A DNA stretch of 41,573 nucleotides, from positions 1-41,573 of IMG/VR virus record IMGVR_UViG_3300043436_000306, one strand, 5' to 3'. Under the pieces are notes generated by a model. The model made no database searches, had not been told where the DNA came from, and worked only from the letters and a program-made list of their open reading frames with translations. This document shows positions 23,338 to 31,886 of the stretch, one piece after another; within the stretch, counting starts at the first letter, position 1, and each line of letters starts with the position of its first letter. Position numbers and translations under genes: made by a program. The stretch is from a virus.

Positions 23338-25380
23338 TTATACTGGTTGTAGAGCAATATAATAGTCTACTCCGTTAATTCTTACTTTCCATCTTTGTGT
23401 AGGAGTTACTGCTGCTGTATCAATTGCACCTGCGTTAACCGTTGCACTACCAAAAGAAATTTCATTTGATGCGGTTGGAGAAGATGTTGTTGCTCCATAA
23501 CCTAATAAAAGATTATTGTTTCCTGTTGTTATACCCGTTCCTGACGTTCTTCCTATTGCTGTATTCCCTGCTCCTGTTGTTAGGTTACTTAGTGCTTGAT
23601 ATCCAAATGCAGTATTGTTGAAATTGGTAGAAAGTTGTAAACTTTGTTTACCCATTGCTGTATTTCCACTACCACTAACATTTGAATTTAAAGCCAAATG
23701 TCCAAACGCTGTATTACTAACACCTGTTGTGTTGGCATATAGTGCTTGATATCCAAAAGCCGTTACATCCCCACTCGTATTATTATACCCTGCTGCGAAG
23801 CCTACTGCGGTGTTGTTTGAGGCAGCGTTAAAGAATAGGGCTTGAGTTCCCATCGCAGTATTATTATCTCCTGTATTGGCTTGGAGAGCAATGTAACCAA
23901 AAGCAGCGTTGTAAGAACCCGATGTGTTTTGTAGCATTGACTGATAACCCGTTGATACGTTACCCCTACCTGTGGTGTTGTCTCTTAAAGAACTATGACC
24001 AACAGATGTGTTTACGTCACCTGTTGTTGTACTATACCCTGCTTGATAGCCGACTGCAGTATTATTAGAGGTTGTATTAGAATATAATGCTGATGTTCCT
24101 AAAGCTGTATTATTATTACCAGTTAAATTACTACGTAAGCTATCAACACCATAAGCAACATTTAAAGAACCTCCGGTATTTAAACGTAAAGCACTATCTC
24201 CGGTAGCTGTATTTGCACCACCAGTAGTAGTAGCATTTAATGTATATGAACCAATACCCGTATTAGAATTTGCTGTAGTATTACTAAATAATGCTGAATT
24301 TCCTAAAGCTGTAAGATTATTACCAGTAGAATTATTACGTCCTGCTTGATATCCAACGGCTGTATTACCAGAAACAGTATTAACACGTAAGGCGGTACTA
24401 CCTACTGCTACGTTTTGACTTGAAGATTGACCACTTACTCCTTGCAAAGCAGTATTACCTACTGCTACGTTATCACTACCAGTAGCATTCCAAATTGATG
24501 CAAAATATCCTATAGCCGTGTTACCACTACCCGTTGTATTAGATGTTGCAGAATTGCCACCAAATGCAGTATTTTGAAAACCCGTTGAGTTAAAATACAA
24601 TGATGAATATCCAAACGCACTATTGTTACCCCCCGTGGTATTGCTATATAAAGCATAAGCGCCCACAGCCGAACTGTTATTTGCGGTATTATTAAATAAA
24701 GATACATAACCCAACGCAGTATTATTTGAACCTGATAGGTTTGATAATAAAGACCTATGACCTATTGATGTATTGTAATTACCTGTTGTATTGTTATACA
24801 AAGATTCAAAACCACTTGCTGTATTTTGAGTTCCTGTTGTATTGTAAAACAAAGAGTTTGTACCTGTAGCAGTATTTGAATTTCCTGTAGTGTTGTTATA
24901 CAAAGCACTACTACCATTAGCACTATTAAAACTTCCTGTCGTATTCAAACCTAAAGCATAAGTACCTACTGCATTGTTTTCTGAACCTGTAGTGTTTAAG
25001 TTCAAAGCGTAAGCACCTGAAGCATGATTGTAACCTCCTGTTGTAACACTCTTCAATGCTTGATATCCTATAGCAGTATTCTCTACACCTGTAGTATTAC
25101 TCAATAAAGCATCTGTTCCAAATGCTGTATTACTAGTAATAGATCCACCACCATAGTTGGTAATAGAAGAACTAGACATTCTTAAAGGTGTAGTATTTCC
25201 AGCAGGATCTAGTACAGTTTTTATTATACCAGATATTAAACCATCCCCGGATAATTTTAATCCGCCACTGTTATTAATATATTCTACAATAGCATTGATA
25301 TGACCAAACTTGGCCAAAGACATATCGGGATCACTATTCAAAAATGGATCTGGAGATAAAGGAACAAATTTGTTAATCAT
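23338..25380 (-). CDS. Repeat fibre with AKFGHLN anchor and about 32 seventeen-residue repeats (680 aa)
   Basis: Type A anchor (KFVPLSPDPFLNSDPDMSLA, then KFGHINAIVEYINN). Residues about 40-83 are a linker with GIIKTVLDPAGNTTPLRMSS. About 84-630 are roughly 32 repeats of 17 residues (N-T-A-h-G-x-x-A-L-x-x-N-T-T-G-x-x). The C-terminal cap is FGSATVNAGAIDTAAVTP, then RWKVRINGVDYYI. Repeat opening, repeat type and cap are the same as in the 913-aa fibre, while the anchor is that of the other type A fibres. The two repeat fibres thus differ mainly in where they attach and how many repeats they have. Trimeric beta-roll architecture and receptor binding are inferred from the family. Confidence 0.85.
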   Translation of the reverse strand: MINKFVPLSPDPFLNSDPDMSLAKFGHINAIVEYINNSGGLKLSGDGLISGIIKTVLDPAGNTTPLRMSSSSITNYGGGSITSNTAFGTDALLSNTTGVENTAIGYQALKSVTTGGYNHASGAYALNLNTTGSENNAVGTYALGLNTTGSFNSANGSSALYNNTTGNSNTATGTNSLFYNTTGTQNTASGFESLYNNTTGNYNTSIGHRSLLSNLSGSNNTALGYVSLFNNTANNSSAVGAYALYSNTTGGNNSAFGYSSLYFNSTGFQNTAFGGNSATSNTTGSGNTAIGYFASIWNATGSDNVAVGNTALQGVSGQSSSQNVAVGSTALRVNTVSGNTAVGYQAGRNNSTGNNLTALGNSALFSNTTANSNTGIGSYTLNATTTGGANTATGDSALRLNTGGSLNVAYGVDSLRSNLTGNNNTALGTSALYSNTTSNNTAVGYQAGYSTTTGDVNTSVGHSSLRDNTTGRGNVSTGYQSMLQNTSGSYNAAFGYIALQANTGDNNTAMGTQALFFNAASNNTAVGFAAGYNNTSGDVTAFGYQALYANTTGVSNTAFGHLALNSNVSGSGNTAMGKQSLQLSTNFNNTAFGYQALSNLTTGAGNTAIGRTSGTGITTGNNNLLLGYGATTSSPTASNEISFGSATVNAGAIDTAAVTPTQRWKVRINGVDYYIALQPV
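23490..25131. repeat. Coding array of about 32 degenerate 51-bp repeats
   Basis: In-frame 51-bp units encode the 17-residue NTAxGxxALxxNTTGxx repeats of the 680-aa fibre. The repeats are related to the array at 8453-10619, about 13 kb away in the same orientation, which offers a path for deletion, expansion or gene conversion between the two fibres. Individual units are too diverged to be long exact repeats. Confidence 0.75.
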
Positions 25381-25406
25381 ATTATTTTATATTTTTTTAT
25401 TTATTA

Positions 25407-27098
25407 TTACCAATGTGCCTGCCATGCAGTACCATCATAAGTGTAAGATTTATTAGTGTCAGTGTCATATACAATAAGACCAGCTGCTGGTAAAACAATT
25501 CCTGTACGTTGAGTAGTAGTCATACGTGGTGGTAGGAATCCTTTGGTTGTGGATGATACTTCAAGAACCGCAGACGCTACTTGTGGAATTGAAATATCAC
25601 TATCTGAAACTTTTCCTCCGTTGTTATTTCCATGAACACCACCACTTAAAGCACCCGTAGATATAATAGTACCATTGTTACTTCCAATAAATGCGTAACT
25701 ATTTACACTAAGTGTGTTAGAAAAAAATGACCAATTTATGAAATCTGTACGACCAATTTGTACTAGACCTTCATCCCCAACCTTAAATACTTGCGTTGCC
25801 GAACTATTCTGAATCAAAAGTGATGTACTACCTGCCGTTGAACCTTGACCTTGAATATGAACTAATGCAGTAGGTGTGGCAACAGAAGAAAAACCAACAC
25901 GTAATGCCCCTGATTCGCTAAACAACTGAAAAGGAAATTGACCACCTGCTACGTTTTCCATAATCAAAGACAATCTTTGAGTACCCGTAAAACCACCTGT
26001 ATTGGCTTGTCCCCTATCTCGTAAACGTAATAAAGAAACTATTTGGTTATTTGCACCTGCTGTAAGATTTGGGTTTATATCGCTATAAAAAAAATCAGCA
26101 CCTACACCTGCACTTTGTACAGAATAAAAACTACTTTGTCCACCAACTGTTAATAGTGCAAATGGTGTAGAAGTTCCAATACCTACCCTCATGTTGGCTA
26201 AGTCCCAAGATGTAAGTTCTGTGTAGTTGTTATCGTAAACTGCTAGTCTATTTGCATAATACGCTTGTCCTATGTGGTAAGTACTACCGTAGCCTGTATT
26301 ATAAAAAGTTACTCTATTACCGTATGCTGCATTTGTTTCTAATGTTAAAGCATTAACACCACTATCAAAATTAGGGTATACTTTTAAATTCCCTTGTTGT
26401 ACCTGGAAAGGAATATTAATATTATTACTATTGGTTATTTCAACATACCCGTTATCTTTAACTTGTAATAAAGCAGAAGCATTTGAATTCTGAACTAATA
26501 ATGAGGTGGTAGCAGAAGTTGAGCCACTACCTTTGATTTGTAATTTAGCCGATATACTACTTGTTCCTATACCAAAATTTCCACTAACGTCAAACCTAGC
26601 CGTTTCAAAATTATTAGTACCAAATACCAAAGGAGTACCATTATAAGTGCCGACTACCAAAGGTATGTTGTTAATTCCTAAGTGCATAAATAGTCCTGCA
26701 TCATTTGCTGCAAATCCAAAACGAGAAGTACCAGATGACCCTATGTAAAAATCCGAACCGATAGTTTTTATATATGCTAGAGAACTTGCAGTAGAATCTC
26801 CTAACGTAGTATGAATTCCAGACGCGAATACTGTTAGTTTAGATGTTGGTGTAGTAGTTCCAATACCAATATTTCCACTACTAATAGCAAGAGAACTAGC
26901 GTTACCTAAAGAGTCAGTAATGTATCTTGCAGTAGATGTTAATGGACCAGTCCCAGCTAATTGTAAACTATCAGCTGCTACATATGTATTAACATACTCA
27001 ATAATAGTATTAAGATGGCCAAATTTAGCCACTTCAAAATCCTGACTATTTCTAATGAATGGATCTGGTGATTTAGGTATGAATCTCTCTAATGGCAT
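25407..27098 (-). CDS. Fibre with AKFGHLN anchor, GIGT modules and FLPPRMT cap (563 aa)
   Basis: Type A anchor at 1-38 (RFIPKSPDPFIRNSQDFEVA, then KFGHLNTIIEYVN). The shaft has GIGT-type modules (NIGIGTTTPTSKLTV at about 74; MRVGIGTSTPFALLTVGGQ at about 310), two GSTSATTSLLVQNS or GSTAGSTSLLIQNS modules, and a C-terminal cap: TTKGFLPPRMTTTQRTGIVL, then GLIVYDTDTNKSYTYDG. This is the first fibre after the capsid module in the direction of transcription. It and the 665-aa fibre share the most similar anchors and shafts in the array but diverge in the central parts, so they probably recognise different receptors. Fibre role is confident; receptor unknown. Confidence 0.85.
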   Translation of the reverse strand: MPLERFIPKSPDPFIRNSQDFEVAKFGHLNTIIEYVNTYVAADSLQLAGTGPLTSTARYITDSLGNASSLAISSGNIGIGTTTPTSKLTVFASGIHTTLGDSTASSLAYIKTIGSDFYIGSSGTSRFGFAANDAGLFMHLGINNIPLVVGTYNGTPLVFGTNNFETARFDVSGNFGIGTSSISAKLQIKGSGSTSATTSLLVQNSNASALLQVKDNGYVEITNSNNINIPFQVQQGNLKVYPNFDSGVNALTLETNAAYGNRVTFYNTGYGSTYHIGQAYYANRLAVYDNNYTELTSWDLANMRVGIGTSTPFALLTVGGQSSFYSVQSAGVGADFFYSDINPNLTAGANNQIVSLLRLRDRGQANTGGFTGTQRLSLIMENVAGGQFPFQLFSESGALRVGFSSVATPTALVHIQGQGSTAGSTSLLIQNSSATQVFKVGDEGLVQIGRTDFINWSFFSNTLSVNSYAFIGSNNGTIISTGALSGGVHGNNNGGKVSDSDISIPQVASAVLEVSSTTKGFLPPRMTTTQRTGIVLPAAGLIVYDTDTNKSYTYDGTAWQAHW

Positions 27099-27142
27099 AA
27101 TAGTACTCTTCTATTATAATATACTTAATATATTTGTTATTA

Positions 27143-28093
27143 TCAAACTAGTTCTTCCTCTGAAAAATTTAAAAAGTCCCGGTAAGTATCATATTTACGT
27201 TGTAGGTATACAGTAGAGTCTTTGTATAAGTAAGTAGCTATTTTTCTAGCATCTTTTCCATAATAAGATATCTGGTATAAATTTTTACCATTAGATTTAG
27301 TAGGATACTTATCTTTTACACCGGCATACTTATTACAAAATATTGCAAATTCAAAAATTGTTTCTAGTGTACCACATAATGTAATATGACCAGTATTATC
27401 TTTTCTCCAATAAACACCACCATCACCATCTATACATCCACGCCAAAAATCACGGGAATCTTTTAATAATTCATGAGGTGCTATACTTGTACTTTTATTA
27501 TGTGTAAAGCCTAGTTCTACAAGTCTATCTCTAAGTGGTTTAGAGTTAACTCTTAATCTAGAACAATCTCCATTACTTTGTTTAATATCCCGGCTACTAC
27601 CTAAGAACTCTTTAAACTTATATAAGTGATCTATATCATTATTGTGTAGTGTAAGATCTATAGATGCCTCTTTTTTTTGTTCTATATGCCCATCTGTAAA
27701 TAACATACCTATCCAGTATAAAACTTCAGGGGTTAATTCATCAAAAGCATGATGATTAATTTCAGTGTTATTGTTAATATGCTGTTGTTGAGATTTATCT
27801 CTGTATTCTACACCAGCTTCTTTAAGTAATTCTCTAATTGTTTTCCGGGTAAGTTTAAGTGTAGTCTCTATATAAAGTTGAGACTTACCCTGGTTATATA
27901 ATTCTATAACCTCTTGTAATTGTTTTTCTCTTGCTTTCTTTCTTTCTGCATCATAGTCTATACCGCAAGATAGTAAGACTTTTTTAACAGTTGGTTGAGA
28001 GGAAGAAGTGAGCTTACATATTTCAGTAAGCATCACTCCCTCATCATACAACCTTTGGATTTCTTCTTTTTTAGTATTTGTTGTCTTGTACAT
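27143..28093 (-). CDS. LAGLIDADG homing endonuclease with two helix-turn-helix units (316 aa)
   Basis: Free-standing homing endonuclease of the LAGLIDADG family: YWIGMLFTDGHIE (126-138) and FWRGCIDGDGGVY (216-228) are the two catalytic helices with their acidic ends. The N-terminal 100 residues contain two resolvase/transposase-type helix-turn-helix units (about 8-45 and 56-97), as found in phage-borne endonucleases for DNA binding. It inserts directly after the major capsid protein gene and before the fibres, in the same orientation. Such genes spread by cutting genomes that lack them near the insertion site. Nothing suggests it is inside an intron. It has no role in virion assembly. Confidence 0.85.
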   Translation of the reverse strand: MYKTTNTKKEEIQRLYDEGVMLTEICKLTSSSQPTVKKVLLSCGIDYDAERKKAREKQLQEVIELYNQGKSQLYIETTLKLTRKTIRELLKEAGVEYRDKSQQQHINNNTEINHHAFDELTPEVLYWIGMLFTDGHIEQKKEASIDLTLHNNDIDHLYKFKEFLGSSRDIKQSNGDCSRLRVNSKPLRDRLVELGFTHNKSTSIAPHELLKDSRDFWRGCIDGDGGVYWRKDNTGHITLCGTLETIFEFAIFCNKYAGVKDKYPTKSNGKNLYQISYYGKDARKIATYLYKDSTVYLQRKYDTYRDFLNFSEEELV

Positions 28094-28142
28094 CAGTACA
28101 AATATACAACAATGTTATTAGAAATCCAACAAAATTTAGTCA

Positions 28143-29762
28143 TCAGAACGATCCGCCCGTAATTGGGTTACGCATTACTATCTTCAATACTTTGGTCGGG
28201 TCCTTCACCCAGATGGCTGGCATGGTCTGACTCATGTATACACGGTATCCATTGAACTGACCAGAGCTTTGGAAGCCTTGAGTACGTCCCATGTAATCCA
28301 TAGTACCATTTTGGTAGAACCACTTCAATTGATTATCCCAAGACAATTTCAACATGAAGATGTTATCATTTACGTTATCAGTGATATCAAAGATAATGTA
28401 GTTATAAGAACTCAATGGGAAACCATCAATCAAGGGGTTTTCAATATCGTTAGTGTGTAAGTTGTCAAATGCAGGGTTCAATACAAACTTAACGTTAGCC
28501 AAGAAAGGAATTACATAGCTGGTGTAAGCAAATCCAAAGTTCAAGTCCATACCTTTACCAGTAATAGCACCAATTTCTTGAGCATTGATGATCATACCAG
28601 ATTGGATAGCCTCTTTCTTGATAGCCTCGTTAACCAACTTCATACCACCCATACCAGTTTGTACAATCAACTGACGCTTAGGATCTGGACCTTGGAAGTC
28701 AACCTTACCCAAGTAGAAGTTATAAATCTCAGACTTGAACAAATCCAAGTTAAAGCTAGACTTGTTGTATACACGCTTAAAGCTGTTATCCAACTGCTTC
28801 CAAAGACCCACTGATAAGCGGATATCATCTGGACCATCTTGCTTAATCTTACCACCTTGTCCCCACATCAAGTAGGTCTCAATGTCATTAGCTACTTTAG
28901 TCAAGTGAGCTGCTTCCATTGTAGTCAAGAAAGTACGGGTCAAGTTACCATTGTCAAATGCACGCTTAACTGCATCTTTACCCATAGTTTGTACCATAGA
29001 CTCCAAGCTAGTAACTGAAGGATCCATAGTCTTGTCAAAGTTACGCCAGATTTCAGTTACAGGAATTGTACCATCAGCGTTCAAACCACCCTTCAACATC
29101 AAATCTGCACGAGAAGAGATTGAATAGTGTACGTGAGCTTCTGCACCACCTACATAGTTGTAGAATTCACGGAAACCAGCACCATACTGTCCGATATCAG
29201 AGAAACGCTCACCGTATTCACCACGAGCAGAACCTTTACGGAAGAACTTAGTACCAGATGCCAAGTATTTGTTGTCCAAAGAAACACCATTGCTGTTGTT
29301 TACCAATTGAACAGTGTAGATGAAACCATCACCAGTTGGGATGATATCATCAGCAGTGATGTACATTTCCAAACCGTTGTACTTATCATAAGTAACGATG
29401 TCACCATGACCAAATACACGCTTGTTCAATTTGATTTGGAAGTTAGTACCATCAATACCTTTAGTAGTATTGGTAGTATCTACATCAAGAACAACATAAG
29501 GAAGATCTTGAGCAACAGGAACCTGCCACTTGTACTCTCCACGAGCGTTGTCTACATTGATAATGTTTTTGCCACCAAAGCTAGAAAACTGGTACAAAGG
29601 CATTTCAACCTTTTGAGCCATAGCCCAAATGTCTACTGGACCTAAATCCATTGGTTCACTGCTTTTCAGCATGTTTACGAGGTGGTATGAATCTACGTGA
29701 GAACTAGCTTGGTAGCTGGTATCACGCAGAAATATACCATTGTTTAAAACTGGAGTTGCCAT
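28143..29762 (-). CDS. Major capsid protein, HK97-fold (539 aa)
   Basis: The 539-aa product follows a scaffold-like gene by 30 nt and is about the size expected for the capsid protein of this phage type. Sequence pattern: extended N-terminal arm (about 1-60), a beta-rich E-loop-like region with NVDNARGEYKWQVPVAQDLP (about 70-90), a central alpha/beta region with EAHVHYSISSRADLMLKGGL (about 208-230), the long spine-like helix DAVKRAFDNGNLTRTFLTTM (about 263-285) and a C-terminal domain ending PTKVLKIVMRNPITGG. No protease site is evident. The A-rich leader (caaacaaataaataatt) and codon use fit very high expression. Identity as capsid protein rests on position, size and pattern; a structure prediction would show the HK97 fold. 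Confidence 0.85.
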   Translation of the reverse strand: MATPVLNNGIFLRDTSYQASSHVDSYHLVNMLKSSEPMDLGPVDIWAMAQKVEMPLYQFSSFGGKNIINVDNARGEYKWQVPVAQDLPYVVLDVDTTNTTKGIDGTNFQIKLNKRVFGHGDIVTYDKYNGLEMYITADDIIPTGDGFIYTVQLVNNSNGVSLDNKYLASGTKFFRKGSARGEYGERFSDIGQYGAGFREFYNYVGGAEAHVHYSISSRADLMLKGGLNADGTIPVTEIWRNFDKTMDPSVTSLESMVQTMGKDAVKRAFDNGNLTRTFLTTMEAAHLTKVANDIETYLMWGQGGKIKQDGPDDIRLSVGLWKQLDNSFKRVYNKSSFNLDLFKSEIYNFYLGKVDFQGPDPKRQLIVQTGMGGMKLVNEAIKKEAIQSGMIINAQEIGAITGKGMDLNFGFAYTSYVIPFLANVKFVLNPAFDNLHTNDIENPLIDGFPLSSYNYIIFDITDNVNDNIFMLKLSWDNQLKWFYQNGTMDYMGRTQGFQSSGQFNGYRVYMSQTMPAIWVKDPTKVLKIVMRNPITGGSF

Positions 29763-29792
29763 AATTATTTATTTATTTGTTTGTTTGTGTTG

Positions 29793-31019
29793 TTAAAAGC
29801 GTTTAAAAATGTTTGTTTGTCTTGGGATCTTACGCTGTTTAGGCTCCTCTTTTTCTTCAGGCATAGTACTAGAAATCTTTCTAGACTGCTCTGTTTTAAG
29901 TTGCCTTACAGTGTTTTCAACCACTTTGTTTTTACCTTGCTCCATAATCTTTGACTTATATCCTTCTGGATCAGCCAATAACCATAGTGCTTCAGCTACT
30001 AATGGGTAGTTAGGTTCTACAAATTGATGCTTCTCTAACAAATGACCCAATAGGTTTGTGTTTCTTCCTGAAATAGAAGGATAGTTAGGTTGTACAAGAC
30101 CAGCATATAACATAGACTGGGTTTTCTTATCCAACTTAATACCTGCCAATTCAGAGGGTTTAAGAGCCTCATATACGTTATCCATATACGCAGCTGCTGC
30201 TTGCTCCTGTTGTGCCTTCATTTGCTCTTGTTCAGCAATCTTTTGGGCTACAATAGACTCTTGCATCTTATCCAACTTTGGTTTAAACTTATTAGCTTGT
30301 TGTTCCAACTTGCCTAAGTCTTTCCAAGTTACAATCTCCTCATCAATTTCTTCATCATTACCAAACCCAGTAGCACGCAAGTAAGAACGTACAATCTGTT
30401 CTTGATCCATCTCATCTGTAGGATCTAGACCACGTACCTCTTCTACTTGTGCTAATGCACCGAACAAACCTCTAAGATCTGTACCACCATTAGCTACGTA
30501 CTGAGCAGCATACTGAAGTTCTTCAGGAAGTGCTTCAAAGAACTCTTTTGGAGTTTGCTCTCTAATTGCTCGCTCCTTTTCTTCAAAGTTAGCTTGCAAG
30601 AGCTCCTTCCAATCTTTAAGAGAGTATTCATCCATTGACTTATCATCTTCAAAGCCAATTAATAAACCCTCTTCAATTAGTTTAGAGAAGGTTTCTACCA
30701 TACCACTCTTATCTACTTTAGGTCTACCTCCTTTGGGTGACTCCTCATCTTGGTCTAATAAATCATTAACCCCATCGGTTAACTCATTAAGAACCTCTTC
30801 AGTAGATTGAGTTGCAGGTTTGATGTTGCCATCTTCATCCTCCTCTTGTCTGTCTAAGAACGTTAAATCTGTTTTAGGGGTAGAGAAGAAGTGTGGCTTC
30901 TTTTCTTCCTCTGATGGAAGCACAATACTATCTGCTCCCGGAGCTCCACCGAAGATATCATCAATGTTGATATCTACTTGTTGTACGGTGGTTTGCTCAG
31001 TTGGTTTGGTTTCACTCAT
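29793..31019 (-). CDS. Scaffold-like head assembly protein (408 aa)
   Basis: Very acidic, largely helical protein directly upstream of the capsid gene, the usual place of a scaffolding or head-maturation protein. The N-terminal 100 residues are disordered and acidic (DINIDDIFGGAPG; LDRQEEDEDGNIKP). The middle contains helices (SKLIEEGLLIGFEDD, which resembles the start of many phage scaffold helices, and FEALPEELQYAAQYVANGG). About 245-290 are a coiled coil rich in Gln/Ala (EQEQMKAQQEQAAAAYMD). The tail is basic (KEEPKQRKIPRQTNIFKRF), as in scaffolds that bind the capsid inner surface. No protease motif is seen. The role is inferred from these features and the position. Confidence 0.8.
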   Translation of the reverse strand: MSETKPTEQTTVQQVDINIDDIFGGAPGADSIVLPSEEEKKPHFFSTPKTDLTFLDRQEEDEDGNIKPATQSTEEVLNELTDGVNDLLDQDEESPKGGRPKVDKSGMVETFSKLIEEGLLIGFEDDKSMDEYSLKDWKELLQANFEEKERAIREQTPKEFFEALPEELQYAAQYVANGGTDLRGLFGALAQVEEVRGLDPTDEMDQEQIVRSYLRATGFGNDEEIDEEIVTWKDLGKLEQQANKFKPKLDKMQESIVAQKIAEQEQMKAQQEQAAAAYMDNVYEALKPSELAGIKLDKKTQSMLYAGLVQPNYPSISGRNTNLLGHLLEKHQFVEPNYPLVAEALWLLADPEGYKSKIMEQGKNKVVENTVRQLKTEQSRKISSTMPEEKEEPKQRKIPRQTNIFKRF

Positions 31020-31079
31020 ATAGTTGGTTATTTTATTTTGTACTGTACATTAAGAATATAATATATTACTTTTTATAAA

Positions 31080-31101
31080 CTTTAAAAATTTGTTTTTAAA
31101 G
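31080..31101. promoter_or_regulatory. AT-rich 9-bp hairpin upstream of the scaffold-like gene
   Basis: CTTTAAAAA (31080-31088) pairs with TTTTTAAAG (31093-31101) around a TTTG loop. It lies between the GIY-YIG endonuclease and the scaffold start, in a 150-bp gap. A terminator for the endonuclease gene or an operator near a capsid promoter are both possible; AT-only stems are weak, so I do not choose. Confidence 0.45.
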
Positions 31102-31169
31102 CTGTATTTCTTGTAATATAAGGCTATTACTTCTTACCCTTCTCTGGCTTATCGTATTTGTTTTTATTA

Positions 31170-31886
31170 TTAGGCATACTTAAAATATAGTCCATGTGTG
31201 CTTTTAGACTTATTTTTACAGACCCTAGTTACATGTGTATTTGCAATATTATAAAATCTTGCAGCTGCTGTAGCAGATTCAAAAAACTTATCTTCTGAAC
31301 CATCTTCTTTTAAACTTGCTACAGGTTTTTTAATTTTAGAAATCATTCTATTTAAGCATTCTGGATTTTTACTAAAATTTTCTTTCATCTTTTCAGAATG
31401 TCTATTTCCAATTTCTATGCGTTTTTCTACTGGTAAATGTCCATAACCAAACTTAACACTTCCTTCTGCATGTTTTTCTTTCATAATATTAGAATGCTCT
31501 ATATTCTTTTTAGCCCATGCATTAGATGTTTTAAGTGTATTATTTCTTTTAACAATGGAGGATTTAGACATTTTATAACCACAAGTTCCTTCTCCACCCA
31601 TAGTATGATTTTTTAAATTACAACCTATACTTTTAAATAAACGTATATAACCTCTTTCAGCTTCAATCCAAGAATTGTCATCTACCTCATCTATAACTTC
31701 AATTAGAGGAAGCATATTAGATTTAGCTAAATTTTTAATCCAACTATTTAATCTATTTAATCTTCCTACTTTTCTTTTCCAATTGTGTTTATGTTGAGAA
31801 TAACGTTTTTGAATAGTGGTTGCTGTTTTACCTACATACTTTACTTCTAAAGTAGTAGGATCTTTTAAAACATATATAAATACCAT
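31170..31886 (-). CDS. GIY-YIG homing endonuclease (238 aa)
   Basis: Free-standing GIY-YIG endonuclease. IYVL (4-7) and YVGKT (17-21) form the GIY and YIG strands. Arg28 with His32 follow in the helix, Glu75 or Glu77 is the catalytic Glu candidate, and the domain ends at Asn90 with GGEG (97-100). The central region is Lys-rich (KMSKSSIVKRNNTLKTSN), and the C-terminus has a NUMOD1-like DNA-binding repeat (KFFESATAAARFYNIANTHV). It overlaps the end of the portal gene by 1 nt and separates portal from scaffold. Base composition is more AT-rich than its neighbours, as usual for mobile endonuclease genes. No intron signs. Confidence 0.9.
   Translation of the reverse strand: MVFIYVLKDPTTLEVKYVGKTATTIQKRYSQHKHNWKRKVGRLNRLNSWIKNLAKSNMLPLIEVIDEVDDNSWIEAERGYIRLFKSIGCNLKNHTMGGEGTCGYKMSKSSIVKRNNTLKTSNAWAKKNIEHSNIMKEKHAEGSVKFGYGHLPVEKRIEIGNRHSEKMKENFSKNPECLNRMISKIKKPVASLKEDGSEDKFFESATAAARFYNIANTHVTRVCKNKSKSTHGLYFKYA

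Noticed and set aside
31127-31177. 16-codon frame MPNNKNKYDKPEKGKK overlapping the end of the 238-aa endonuclease gene
   Set aside because: Too short and of low complexity to support as a gene, although it is in the right direction; no conservation evidence is available.
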